Positions 16,477 through 25,365 of a stretch of 64,000 bases of DNA are shown one piece after another. The stretch comes from Thiocapsa bogorovii (lineage in GTDB: Bacteria; Pseudomonadota; Gammaproteobacteria; Chromatiales; Chromatiaceae). The notes under the pieces were generated by a model. It was not told where the DNA came from, did not search any database, and worked only from the letters and a program-made list of their open reading frames with translations. Made by a program: the position numbers and the translations under genes. How positions within the stretch are numbered: the first letter of the stretch is position 1; each line of letters begins with the position of its first letter. Location: NCBI RefSeq assembly GCF_021228795.1, contig NZ_CP089309.1:5391501-5455500 (forward strand), written 5' to 3'.

Positions 16477-18066
16477 ATGATTTCCCTGCTCGACTACGGC
16501 GCCGGCAATGTACGTAGCCTCCGCAATGCCATCCATGCCCTGGGCTTCGATCTGACCGAGATCGAGCACCCGGCGGACATCCTCAAGGCGGAGCGTCTCA
16601 TCTTCCCCGGCGTCGGTTCCTTCGGGGCAGCGATGCAGCGTCTGCAGGCACTCGGTTATCTGGAACCCTTGCGCGAGTATCTCGCCGCGGGGCGCCCCTA
16701 TCTCGGGATCTGCATCGGCCTGCAGGCACTTTTCGAAGGCAGCGAGGAGTCCCCCGACGTGCCTGGACTCGGGATCATCCCGGGTCGGATACGCCGTTTC
16801 GAAGCGGGCACGCTCGCCGTCCCGCACATGGGGTGGAACGACGTTCGCGTGGAGCGCGACTCCCCCTTGTTCGCCGACTACGCCGGCGAGAAGCTCTACT
16901 TCGTGCACTCCTACTACGCCGAGCCTACCGCCGAGAACCGCGACTGGCAGCTCGCCAAGACGGACTACGGCCGGTCGTTTCTGAGCGCCGTCGAACGAGG
17001 ACGGATCTCCGCGGTTCAGTTTCACCCCGAGAAGAGTGCAAGCGCCGGGTTGCGGCTGCTCCGACGCTTTCTCGGCGGCGACGATCAGCCGCTGCACAAG
17101 ACGACCCCCTCGACCGATCGCAGTCCGACGCGTCTGGCCAAACGCATCATTGCCTGTCTGGACGTGCGCACCAACGACGCGGGTGATCTGGTCGTGACCA
17201 AGGGCGATCAATACGACGTGCGCGAGGCCGGCGAGGTCCGCAATCTCGGCAAACCGGTCGAGCTCGCGCAGCGCTATTACGAGGAGGGCGCCGACGAGAT
17301 CACCTTCCTCAATATCACCGCCTTCCGTGATTTCCCGCTTGCCGATCAGCCGATGCTCGAGGTCCTCGAACGGACCTCGGAGCGCGTCTTCGTGCCCCTC
17401 ACCATCGGCGGCGGGATCCGAGCCTTTCGCGACGCGCAAGGAACGGCGTATTCGGCACTCGATGTCGCCGACGCCTATTTCCGCGCCGGGGCGGACAAGA
17501 TCTCGATCGGCTCGGATGCGGTCGAGGCCGTCGAAGGTTATTTGCAACGCGGCGCCAAAGACGGCAGCACGGCGATCGAGCAGATCGCCCGGGTCTACGG
17601 TAACCAGGCGGTGGTCATCTCCATCGACCCGCGTCGCGTCTATATTCGCGCAACGGAGGAGACGCACCATCACACGGTCGAGACATCCACACCCGGACCC
17701 GATGGCGAGCGCTATTGTTGGTTTCAATGCACGGTGAAGGGTGGACGCGAAGGTCGCGACGTCGATGCCGTGGAGCTTGCCCGGGTTTGCGAGATCCTGG
17801 GAGCCGGCGAGATCCTGCTCAATTCGATCGATCGCGACGGGACGGGTGCAGGCTTCGACCTCGAGCTGGTCCATGCCGTGAGGTCGGCCGTCGGTATTCC
17901 CGTGATTGCCTCGAGCGGTGCAGGCTGTGTCGAGCACTTCGCGGAGGTGTTCGCAGCGACGGATGTCGAGGCCGCACTGGCTGCGGGGATCTTTCACCGG
18001 CGCGAGGTGCCGATTCAGGCCGTCAAATCGTATCTCCTCGCCCGGGGGATCGAGATTCGGGCCTGA
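16477..18066 (+). CDS. hisHF: Bifunctional imidazole glycerol phosphate synthase HisHF (fused)
   Basis: A 529-residue fusion of glutaminase HisH (1-200) and cyclase HisF (about 222-529), which converts PRFAR plus glutamine to IGP and AICAR in histidine synthesis. HisH has catalytic Cys79 (GICIGLQ), His183 and Glu185 (FHPEK). A 20-residue linker leads to HisF with the catalytic [10 protein letters not shown] D229 (ACLDVR) and D384 (ISIDPRR). The HisF part contains the long inserts and wording of yeast HIS7 and plant HISN4 (DVRTNDAGDLVVTKGDQYDV, LNITAFRDFPL, HFAEVF) rather than of short bacterial HisF. All key residues are intact. The clpP-like gene follows at once. Confidence 0.93.
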   Translation: MISLLDYGAGNVRSLRNAIHALGFDLTEIEHPADILKAERLIFPGVGSFGAAMQRLQALGYLEPLREYLAAGRPYLGICIGLQALFEGSEESPDVPGLGIIPGRIRRFEAGTLAVPHMGWNDVRVERDSPLFADYAGEKLYFVHSYYAEPTAENRDWQLAKTDYGRSFLSAVERGRISAVQFHPEKSASAGLRLLRRFLGGDDQPLHKTTPSTDRSPTRLAKRIIACLDVRTNDAGDLVVTKGDQYDVREAGEVRNLGKPVELAQRYYEEGADEITFLNITAFRDFPLADQPMLEVLERTSERVFVPLTIGGGIRAFRDAQGTAYSALDVADAYFRAGADKISIGSDAVEAVEGYLQRGAKDGSTAIEQIARVYGNQAVVISIDPRRVYIRATEETHHHTVETSTPGPDGERYCWFQCTVKGGREGRDVDAVELARVCEILGAGEILLNSIDRDGTGAGFDLELVHAVRSAVGIPVIASSGAGCVEHFAEVFAATDVEAALAAGIFHRREVPIQAVKSYLLARGIEIRA

Positions 18067-18089
18067 TGGGAAGGGGGCAGCACAGCCCG

Positions 18090-18995
18090 ATGTTCCGAAC
18101 GCTGGCGTTTCTCTTTTTGGGCGTTTCGATCGCCACTCTTGTCGGCTGCGCCGTGCCCGGCCCGATGACCGACCAGACGTCGGATCGCCGCTCGGACCGG
18201 AGCGGCGGCCCGATCTCGGGCTCGACCCGCGCCCCGCAAGGCATGAGCCGAGACGATTGGTTGCGTCGGGTCGCGGCCTGTCATCTGCTGCGTGTCGGTC
18301 AGAATCTAGACGTGGCCGTGACCGACTCGGCGGTGATCTCCGCCGCCGACAAGTACGGCTTCCGTGTCGACGCGATCATCGAACGATCCAATCAGCTGGT
18401 CGTCGAGTATGGTTCCCGTGGACCGGCCCTGCTCGAATTCGCGACCGAATCCTGTCGGGAAGTTTCCGAAGCCACCGGCGTGACATCCACCCTGGTCCGG
18501 TTCGAGCCGGACGGGACCCTGCGATCGAACTGGCTGCGCATCGACGGTGTCGAGATATCCGATGGATTCGCCGAGAAGACGATCGGCGAGCTGCGCAGGC
18601 GCAGAGTCGTCGGCCTGGTGATCAACAGCCCCGGGGGCTCGGTCTTCGAAGCGCGCAAGCTCGGACGCTACCTGCGGACCATGGGTCTGCGCACGGCGGT
18701 TGATCAGGCCTGTACCTCGGCCTGCATTGATGTACTCGCGGGCGGCGCCGAACGCTACGTCACGCCCAATGCGAAACTGGGGATCCATCAGAGCAAGGTC
18801 CCGAGGCGGTTCAGCAGCCATGAGGGCGGGCAGCGCTACGTCGCCGACGCCTTCCTCTATCTCCGCGAGATGGGCATCGATCCGGATGTCGCCATCGCCG
18901 CCGCCGCCGTGCCCAACAACAAGATTCTTCTGATCTCGCTGTCCGACGCACTGCAGACCGGTCTGGTCACGGACGTGATCGAGCGCGTGGAGTAG
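18090..18995 (+). CDS. ClpP/crotonase-fold putative lipoprotein
   Basis: A 301-residue protein with an N-terminal signal (MFRTLAFLFLGVSIATLVGC) whose LVGC lipobox predicts a lipoprotein. Residues 150-300 have the ClpP-like fold: VINSPGGSVFEARKLGRYLR, then TACTSACIDVLAGG-type wording with Ser flanked by Cys residues (CTSACIDV), then KLGIHQSKV. The middle part (about 50-140) is a unique domain with two cysteines. It may be a membrane-anchored serine protease or protease-like protein. ATG 18090 is preferred over ATG 18066, which overlaps the hisHF stop, because it starts the signal peptide cleanly. The function is not known. Confidence 0.75.
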   Translation: MFRTLAFLFLGVSIATLVGCAVPGPMTDQTSDRRSDRSGGPISGSTRAPQGMSRDDWLRRVAACHLLRVGQNLDVAVTDSAVISAADKYGFRVDAIIERSNQLVVEYGSRGPALLEFATESCREVSEATGVTSTLVRFEPDGTLRSNWLRIDGVEISDGFAEKTIGELRRRRVVGLVINSPGGSVFEARKLGRYLRTMGLRTAVDQACTSACIDVLAGGAERYVTPNAKLGIHQSKVPRRFSSHEGGQRYVADAFLYLREMGIDPDVAIAAAAVPNNKILLISLSDALQTGLVTDVIERVE

Positions 18996-19078
18996 CGCCA
19001 GTAGCGCCGTACACCTTCGGAAGAGTTCGTCACTTCCATGCCCTGGATCAAAAAAAACATCTGGATCAGAGTCTTCTA

Positions 19079-19137
19079 TTGACATTCAATAGTAACGATT
19101 TACAGAATTATGAAAATTAATAAATCATAATTCCGTA
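19079..19137 (+). promoter_or_regulatory. Promoter and AT-rich dyad in front of the rnf operon
   Basis: TTGACA (19079-19084) and CAGAAT (19103-19108) at 18-base spacing could be a sigma-70 promoter. Overlapping the -10 is a 13-bp inverted repeat, TACAGAATTATGA (19101-19113) and TCATAATTCCGTA (19125-19137), with one mismatch and an AT-only 11-base spacer. In this GC-rich sequence the patch is striking. It could be a regulator site or a terminator of the gene upstream. No NifA or sigma-54 signature was seen. Confidence 0.5.
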
Positions 19138-19287
19138 AAATTAGCAGAGTCTTTAAGCGGGCCGAAGCCATGCCCGCAACCAAGTGCGAACGGTCTCGAG
19201 GCCCGCTTCGCGAGAACCATGACATCGTTTGGTTCATCATGCGGTCTTCGTCCGCCCCGTCCGACCTTTGCCTGATTTGAGTTGTTT

Positions 19288-20154
19288 ATGGCATCCATCT
19301 TGACCGCTGTGGGTTTCATGGCCGCACTCGGCGTGCTGCTCGCCCTGATCCTGATCCTGGCGAATCGGCGGCTGTACGTCTACGAAGACCCGCGTATCGA
19401 TCAGGTCGAAGACTTGCTGCCGCGCGCGAACTGCGGTGCCTGCGGTACGGCGGGGTGTCGACCGTTCGCCGAGATGCTGGTCAAGGGTGAGATTGCGCCC
19501 GGCCGGTGCACCGTGAACTCGCCCGCGATGAACACGCTCATCGCCGATTTTTTGGGTGTGGACCTCGGCGCCGAAGAAAAGCGTGTGGCACGCCTGGCCT
19601 GCGCCGGCGGGGCCCACGTCGCCTTCCTGCGGGCCTCCTACGGCGGTCTGGAATCCTGCCGCGCAGCCGCCTTGGTCTCCGGCGGCGGGAAGGGTTGCTC
19701 ATGGGGCTGCCTGGGCATGGGCGATTGCGCCGAGGTCTGCGACTTCGATGCGATCCGACTCGATCGTCACGGCCTGCCGATCGTCGATGCCTCCAAGTGC
19801 ACCGCCTGCGGTGATTGCGTCACCGTCTGTCCGAAAGATCTCTTCAGCCTGCATGCGATCAGCCATCGCCTGTGGGTTGCGTGCAAGAACCTGGACCCGG
19901 GAGACGAGGGCGAGCATGAATGCGATGTCGTCTGCACCGCGTGCGGACGCTGCGCTCAGGATTCGCCCGAGGGTTTGATCGAGATTTGCGACAACCTGGC
20001 CGTCGTGGATTACGCCAAGAACGCGCTCGCCTCGAAGGTCGCGATCGAGCGCTGCCCGACCGGCGCCATTGTTTGGCTTGAACCCGACGGTCGGATCGTC
20101 AAAGGGAAGGACGCCAGAAAGGTGTTCCGCAAAGAGGCGTTGCCGTTGGCTTGA
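19288..20154 (+). CDS. rnfB: Ion-translocating electron transport complex subunit RnfB
   Basis: A 288-residue iron-sulfur protein. An N-terminal membrane helix (MASILTAVGFMAALGVLLAL) is followed by the RnfB four-Cys motif NCGACGTAGCRPFAEM plus a later Cys (residues 45-75), a Cys-rich segment (GCSWGCLGMGDCAEVC) and ferredoxin-like motifs CTACGDCVTVC and CTACGRCAQD. It passes electrons from ferredoxin to the membrane arm. At 288 residues it is longer than E. coli RsxB (192), like the long RnfB of acetogens. ATG 19288 is chosen over the TTG 6 bases upstream. It is the first gene of the operon. Confidence 0.92.
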   Translation: MASILTAVGFMAALGVLLALILILANRRLYVYEDPRIDQVEDLLPRANCGACGTAGCRPFAEMLVKGEIAPGRCTVNSPAMNTLIADFLGVDLGAEEKRVARLACAGGAHVAFLRASYGGLESCRAAALVSGGGKGCSWGCLGMGDCAEVCDFDAIRLDRHGLPIVDASKCTACGDCVTVCPKDLFSLHAISHRLWVACKNLDPGDEGEHECDVVCTACGRCAQDSPEGLIEICDNLAVVDYAKNALASKVAIERCPTGAIVWLEPDGRIVKGKDARKVFRKEALPLA

Positions 20155-20298
20155 CGCCTCGGCCGGGATCGACAACCGCCGCAATCGGCATCCTCCGGAA
20201 TCGGTCGTTTGAAGAGTCGAAGCATCCACCCTGTCGCGCCCTCGAGCCCCGGCTTATCGCCGGCGGCCGGGCCGCCGGGTCAACCATAGAGAAGCCCC

Positions 20299-23200
20299 AT
20301 GTTCGGAAAGCCCAAGTTCGCAAATAAGGACGAGAAGCAGGTCAAGTATCCCGGAACACGGATGGCGATGGACGGCAACACCGCCGTGATCATGTGCGAG
20401 CGCGAAGCCTCGGACGCTGCCGGTGCCTATCCCATCACGCCTTCGACCCAGATGGGCGAGTATTGGTCCGAAGAGGTTGCCAAAGGTCACCTCAACGTGT
20501 CGGGAAACCCGCTGATCTTCGTCGAGCCCGAATCCGAGCACGCCGCAGCGGCGGTCACCGCCGGCATGTCCATGACCGGCCTGCGCGCGGTGAACTTCTC
20601 CTCGGCTCAGGGCGTGGCCTTCATGCACGAGTCGCTCTACGCGGCGGTCGGCAAGCGTCTGCCCTATGTGCTCAACATCGGCGCGCGCGCCATCACCAAG
20701 TCGAGCCTGAACGTGCATTGCGCGCACGACGATTATCACTGCATCGACGACACCGGTTTCACCCAGGTCTACGGCAAGAGCGCGCAAGAGGCGGCGGATC
20801 TGAACCTGATCGCCCGCAAGATCGCCGAGCTGACCTTGACGCCCGCCGCGGTGGGTCAAGACGGCTTTCTAACCACCCATCTGATCGAGCCGTTGCTCGT
20901 CCCCGAGCGTGAGTTGATCGCCGAGTTTTGCGGTCGCCCCGACGACATCATCGCCTGCCCGACCCCGGCCCAAAAGTTGGTCTACGGACCGACCCGGCGC
21001 CGCGTCCCCATGGTTTGGGACGTCGACAACCCGGTGACATCGGGCTCCGTGCAAAACCAAGACGCCTACATGCAGGCCGTCGCCGCCCAGCGCCCTTACT
21101 TCTTCGATCACATCGAGCCGATTGCCGAGCAGGTGATGGACGAATTCCATGCACTGACCGGGCGGCGCTATCAGCGTGTCGGCGGATACCGCACCGAGGA
21201 TGCCGACTACCTCATCCTCGGCCAAGGCAGCATGATCACCCAGGCCGAGGCGGTGACCGATTACCTGCGCGAGACCCGCAAGCTCAAGGTCGGCGTCGTC
21301 AACCTGACGATGTACCGGCCTTTTCCGGGCGATCTCATCGGGCAAATGCTCAAAGGCAGAAAGGGCGTGGCCGTGCTCGAACGCACCGACCAGCCGCTCG
21401 CGGAAGACCTTCCGGTGATGCGTGAGGTCCGCTCCGCCCTCACCAAGTGTCTGGAGAACGGCAGCGTCGAGAAGGGCGAGCGCATGCCCTATCCGGACTA
21501 CGCCGTCTATCGCCAGGGCGACATGCCGCGACTCTATTCGGGGTGCTACGGGCTGGGCTCGCGCGATCTTCAGCCCGAGGGCCTGATCGCCGCGATCGAG
21601 AACATGCTTCCCGGTGGCGCGCACCGTAAATTCTTCTACCTGTCGGTCGACTTCATCCGCAAACCCTTCGACCCCAAGGACGAGATCCGCATCCAGGCCC
21701 TCAAGGACGCCTATCCGCACATCGGCGAGCTCGCCTTGCGCGGCAGCGAGAACCCGAACCTCCTGCCCAAGGGCGCCATCACGGTGCGCATGCACTCTGT
21801 CGGCGGCTGGGGTGCGGTCACGACCGGGAAAAACCTGGCGATGACCCTTTATGACTTGCTGGGTTTCGATATCCGCGCCAATCCCAAGTACGGCTCGGAG
21901 AAGAAGGGTCAGCCGACCACCTATTTCCTCTCTGCCGCACCCGAGCCGATTCGGCTCAACTGCGAATACACCTATGTCGACGTGGTTCTGAGCCCGGACC
22001 CGAACGTCTTCACGCACTCCAATCCGCTCGCCGGACTGGATCGGGGAGGGCGCTTCATCGTCCAGTCGAGCCTCGACAACCCGGAGCAGGTCTGGGCCAG
22101 CTTCCCGCCGGCCGCGCGCAAATACATCGTCGAGCACGAGATTCGCGTCTACTACATCGACGGCTTCAAGATCGCCCGTGAAGAGGCGTCCGATCCGGAG
22201 CTGCAGATCCGCATGCAGGGCAACACCTTCCAGGGAGCCTTCTTCGCCGCTTCCCCTCTGATGGAGCGCGCAGGGCTCGACGAGGCCGGACTCTTCTCCG
22301 CCATGGAGGAGCAGATCCGTCACAAGTTCGGCGCCAAGGGCGAGCGTGTCGTGCAGGACAACCTGCGCATCGTGCGCCGCGGCTTCGACGAGATCGTCGA
22401 GATCGTCGACAAGCCGCTGATCAGCGGTCAGCTGCTGCCCCGCAAGGAGGTCGGCCTGCCGGTCATGCTCAAACAGTTGCCCGAAGGCGACGGCGGCGTG
22501 ACCGACGTGCATCGCTTCTGGGAGCAGACCGGCGCCTTCTACGCGAGCGGTCGCGGCAGCGACAATCTGGCCGATCCGCACATGGCCCTGTCGCTGATGC
22601 CCGCCTCCAGCGGCGTCTATCGCGACATGACGCAGATCCGCTTTACCTATCCCAAGTACGTCCCCGAGAACTGCACCGCCTGCGGCAACTGCTTCTCGGT
22701 CTGTCCCGACAGCGCCATCCCGGGTCTGGTCAACAGGGTCTCCGACATCTTTGCAGCCGCGATCGCCCGGGTGGAGCGCGGCATGCCCACCCAGCACCTG
22801 CGCCGCGAGACCCGCAACGTCGAGAAGCGTCTGCGCAAACTCATCGATGCGGCCGGGGATGCCCCCGACATGCGCGAGCTGATGGACCGCGCGGTGCTCG
22901 AGACCCTGGCCGCCTATCAGGGCGAGCCCGAGCAAAAGGCCGCGATGGAGCAGGAATTCGGCCTCATGATGCAGGCCCTCGGCGACTATCAATTCGCCGT
23001 CACCAAACCCTACTGGAACAACCGCGAGAAGAAGCAGAAAGGCAGCGGCGGACTCTTCAGCATCACCGTCAACCCCTATACCTGCAAGGGCTGCAACGAG
23101 TGTATCGAGGTCTGCGACGACGGCGCCCTTGTCTCCGAGCCCCAGACCACGGAAACCATCGAGCAGATGCGCGCCAAGTGGGACTTCTGGCTCGACCTGC

Positions 23201-25242
23201 CGACGACAGGTCCGGAGTTCATCCGCATCGATGATCTGGACGACAAGATCGGCGCGCTCGAGACCTTGCTGCTCGACAAGTCGAACTACCAATCGATGGT
23301 CTCGGGCGACGGCTCCTGCATGGGCTGCGGCGAGAAGACCGTCATTCACCTCTTCACCGCCACCGTCGCGGCGTTGATGCAACCCCGTGTCAAGCGTCAC
23401 CTCGCCGATCTCGACGACCTGATCAACCGACTCGAGACCCATGTCCGGTTGAAGCTCGCCGCCAAGATCGACCTGACCAATTCGGCAGCGATCAGTAAAG
23501 CGGTCAACGCACACAAGGACGCGGACCTGCGCCTGTCCGACCTATCCGCCGAGCTGGATCATGACCGCAGCGCCGAGCCGGTCGATCCCGAGTGGCTGAC
23601 CTGGGTGACGGGTGTTCTCGACAAGCTGCGTCATCTCAAGTCGCAGTACACCGCCGTCCAACCACGCTCATCCATGGGGATCGTCAACGCCACCGGCTGC
23701 TCCTCGGTCTGGGGCGCAACCTTCCCCTTCAATCCTTATCCCTTTCCCTGGTCGAATCATCTCTTCCAGGATTCGCCCTCGATCGCACTCGGTCTCTTCG
23801 AAGGCCACATGCGCAAGATGGGCGAGGGCTTCAAGGCGATCCGCATGGCGCGTCTGGAGCTCGAGCGGGGCTACAACCCGGCCGAGCACGGCGAGGCACT
23901 GACCTATTTCGGCTGGAAAGACTTCTCCGACGAAGAGTGGCTGCTCTGTCCGCCGGTCGTCGCGGTCGGCGGCGACGGGGCTATGTACGACATCGGCTTC
24001 CAAAACCTCTCGCGTGCGCTCATGTCCGGCCACCCGGTCAAGATCATGGTGCTCGACACCCAGGTCTACTCCAATACGGGTGGTCAGTCCTGCACCTCCG
24101 GCTTCATCGGCCAGGTCGCCGACATGGCCCCCTACGGCAAAGTCGGCAAAGGCAAGACCGAGATCCGCAAGGAGATGGGCCTGATCGGTATGGCTCACCG
24201 CACCAGCTTCGTGCTCAACGGCGCGGCCGGCAATCTCACGCATCTGCTCGAGGGCTTCATCGACGGACTCAATGCCCGTCACCCGGCGCTGTTCAACATC
24301 TACACCAGCTGCCAACCCGAGCACGGCATCGGCGACGAGATGTCCACGCATCAAAGCCGGATGGCCATCGAGTCCCGCGCCTATCCGCTCTTCCGCTTCG
24401 ACCCGGATGCCGGCACCAGCTTCGAGGAATGCTGCTCCATCGAGGGCAACCGGAACATCGACCAGGACTGGATCAGCTGGACGCTGAAGTACACCGACGA
24501 GAAGGGCGAGCCGGCCGAGATGACCGTCCCCTTTACCTTCGCGGACTTTGCGATGACCGAGGGCCGGTTCCGCAAACACTTCCGCAAGGCCCCGCCCGAG
24601 ACCTGGAACGACGCCATGATCCCCATGGCCGAGTTCCTGGAGATGGACGAGGACGCACGCATCGGGCACTTCCCCTACGTCTGGGGCGTGGACGGCAAGA
24701 ACCGTTTGATGCGTGTCCTGGTTTCCCAAGAGCTGGTTGCCTCCTGCGAAGAGCGCCGTGCCTTCTGGACACAGCTGCGCGGCATCTGCGGCCATCTCAA
24801 TAAGGTCGACGTCGAGCAGGTGCGCAACCAGGCCAAGGCCGAGATGGCGCAAAAGCTCACCAGCAGCCTGCTCGCCATGGCCGGCGGCGACGTCGGAGCA
24901 TTGGCATCCTTCGCGGGCGGCGGCAACGGCCACGGCGGCAACGGTGCCTCGGCAGCGAGCGGCAATGGCGCCGGCAACGGCGTAGCGACCGACTGGGAGC
25001 CGGTCTGGGTCGAGACCCCGGAATGCACCGCCTGCGATGAGTGCATCACGATCAACCCGAAGATCTTCAAATACAACGCCGAGAAAAAGGTCGAGGTGAT
25101 CGATCCCAAGGGCGGCTCCTACCAGGACATCGTGAAGGCCGCCGAGAAGTGCACCGCCGGCTGCATCCACCCGGGGACCCCCTGGAACCCGGCCGAGGCC
25201 GGCCTGGAGAAGCTGCTTAAGCGTGCGGCGAAGTACCAGTAG
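20299..25242 (+). CDS. Giant PFOR/NifJ-like 2-oxoacid:ferredoxin oxidoreductase
   Basis: A 1647-residue thiamine-diphosphate enzyme, versus about 1170-1200 for normal PFOR. Domain order follows NifJ: domain I (GAYPITPSTQMGEYW), domain III, and two [4Fe-4S] motifs at about 792 (CTACGNCFSVCP) and 928 (CKGCNECIEVCD). Then come the proximal cluster CMGCGE at about 1006, NATGCSSVWG near 1130 and the TPP motif GDGAMYDIGF near 1225. Extra parts are about 80 residues between the ferredoxin clusters, about 100 helical residues at 1020-1120, and a Gly/Asn-rich linker (1538-1560) leading to a C-terminal single-cluster ferredoxin (CTACDEC...CTAGC). It sits between rnfB and rnfC. Pyruvate is the likely but unproven substrate. 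Confidence 0.88.
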   Translation: MFGKPKFANKDEKQVKYPGTRMAMDGNTAVIMCEREASDAAGAYPITPSTQMGEYWSEEVAKGHLNVSGNPLIFVEPESEHAAAAVTAGMSMTGLRAVNFSSAQGVAFMHESLYAAVGKRLPYVLNIGARAITKSSLNVHCAHDDYHCIDDTGFTQVYGKSAQEAADLNLIARKIAELTLTPAAVGQDGFLTTHLIEPLLVPERELIAEFCGRPDDIIACPTPAQKLVYGPTRRRVPMVWDVDNPVTSGSVQNQDAYMQAVAAQRPYFFDHIEPIAEQVMDEFHALTGRRYQRVGGYRTEDADYLILGQGSMITQAEAVTDYLRETRKLKVGVVNLTMYRPFPGDLIGQMLKGRKGVAVLERTDQPLAEDLPVMREVRSALTKCLENGSVEKGERMPYPDYAVYRQGDMPRLYSGCYGLGSRDLQPEGLIAAIENMLPGGAHRKFFYLSVDFIRKPFDPKDEIRIQALKDAYPHIGELALRGSENPNLLPKGAITVRMHSVGGWGAVTTGKNLAMTLYDLLGFDIRANPKYGSEKKGQPTTYFLSAAPEPIRLNCEYTYVDVVLSPDPNVFTHSNPLAGLDRGGRFIVQSSLDNPEQVWASFPPAARKYIVEHEIRVYYIDGFKIAREEASDPELQIRMQGNTFQGAFFAASPLMERAGLDEAGLFSAMEEQIRHKFGAKGERVVQDNLRIVRRGFDEIVEIVDKPLISGQLLPRKEVGLPVMLKQLPEGDGGVTDVHRFWEQTGAFYASGRGSDNLADPHMALSLMPASSGVYRDMTQIRFTYPKYVPENCTACGNCFSVCPDSAIPGLVNRVSDIFAAAIARVERGMPTQHLRRETRNVEKRLRKLIDAAGDAPDMRELMDRAVLETLAAYQGEPEQKAAMEQEFGLMMQALGDYQFAVTKPYWNNREKKQKGSGGLFSITVNPYTCKGCNECIEVCDDGALVSEPQTTETIEQMRAKWDFWLDLPTTGPEFIRIDDLDDKIGALETLLLDKSNYQSMVSGDGSCMGCGEKTVIHLFTATVAALMQPRVKRHLADLDDLINRLETHVRLKLAAKIDLTNSAAISKAVNAHKDADLRLSDLSAELDHDRSAEPVDPEWLTWVTGVLDKLRHLKSQYTAVQPRSSMGIVNATGCSSVWGATFPFNPYPFPWSNHLFQDSPSIALGLFEGHMRKMGEGFKAIRMARLELERGYNPAEHGEALTYFGWKDFSDEEWLLCPPVVAVGGDGAMYDIGFQNLSRALMSGHPVKIMVLDTQVYSNTGGQSCTSGFIGQVADMAPYGKVGKGKTEIRKEMGLIGMAHRTSFVLNGAAGNLTHLLEGFIDGLNARHPALFNIYTSCQPEHGIGDEMSTHQSRMAIESRAYPLFRFDPDAGTSFEECCSIEGNRNIDQDWISWTLKYTDEKGEPAEMTVPFTFADFAMTEGRFRKHFRKAPPETWNDAMIPMAEFLEMDEDARIGHFPYVWGVDGKNRLMRVLVSQELVASCEERRAFWTQLRGICGHLNKVDVEQVRNQAKAEMAQKLTSSLLAMAGGDVGALASFAGGGNGHGGNGASAASGNGAGNGVATDWEPVWVETPECTACDECITINPKIFKYNAEKKVEVIDPKGGSYQDIVKAAEKCTAGCIHPGTPWNPAEAGLEKLLKRAAKYQ

Positions 25243-25300
25243 GCGCACCGAGACGCGCGATCGCGCCGGTGCCGTCAGGCGCGGCGTGCCGCAGCGCAGC

Positions 25301-25325
25301 GTGCCGGGCCCGACGGGCCCGGTGC
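25301..25325 (+). promoter_or_regulatory. GC-rich hairpin between the PFOR-like gene and rnfC
   Basis: CCGGGCCC and GGGCCCGG form a perfect 8-bp stem with a 3-base loop, which can extend to 11 pairs with G-U pairs. No T-run follows, so it is more likely a message-processing or differential-expression hairpin than a terminator. It lies in the 123-base gap before rnfC. Confidence 0.5.
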
Positions 25326-25365
25326 GAAGCGCGATCCCGATCCCAACCCAACACAGCAGTCACGC

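Noticed and set aside
19138-19287. Sigma-54 promoter or NifA site in front of rnfB
   Set aside because: No GG-N10-GC element or TGT-N10-ACA site was found, although rnf genes are under such control in some diazotrophs.
20869-23514. Open frame of 881 codons on the minus strand opposite the PFOR-like gene
   Set aside because: It is a GC-rich shadow of a strong coding frame; its composition is Val/Asp/His-rich without any recognisable motif.
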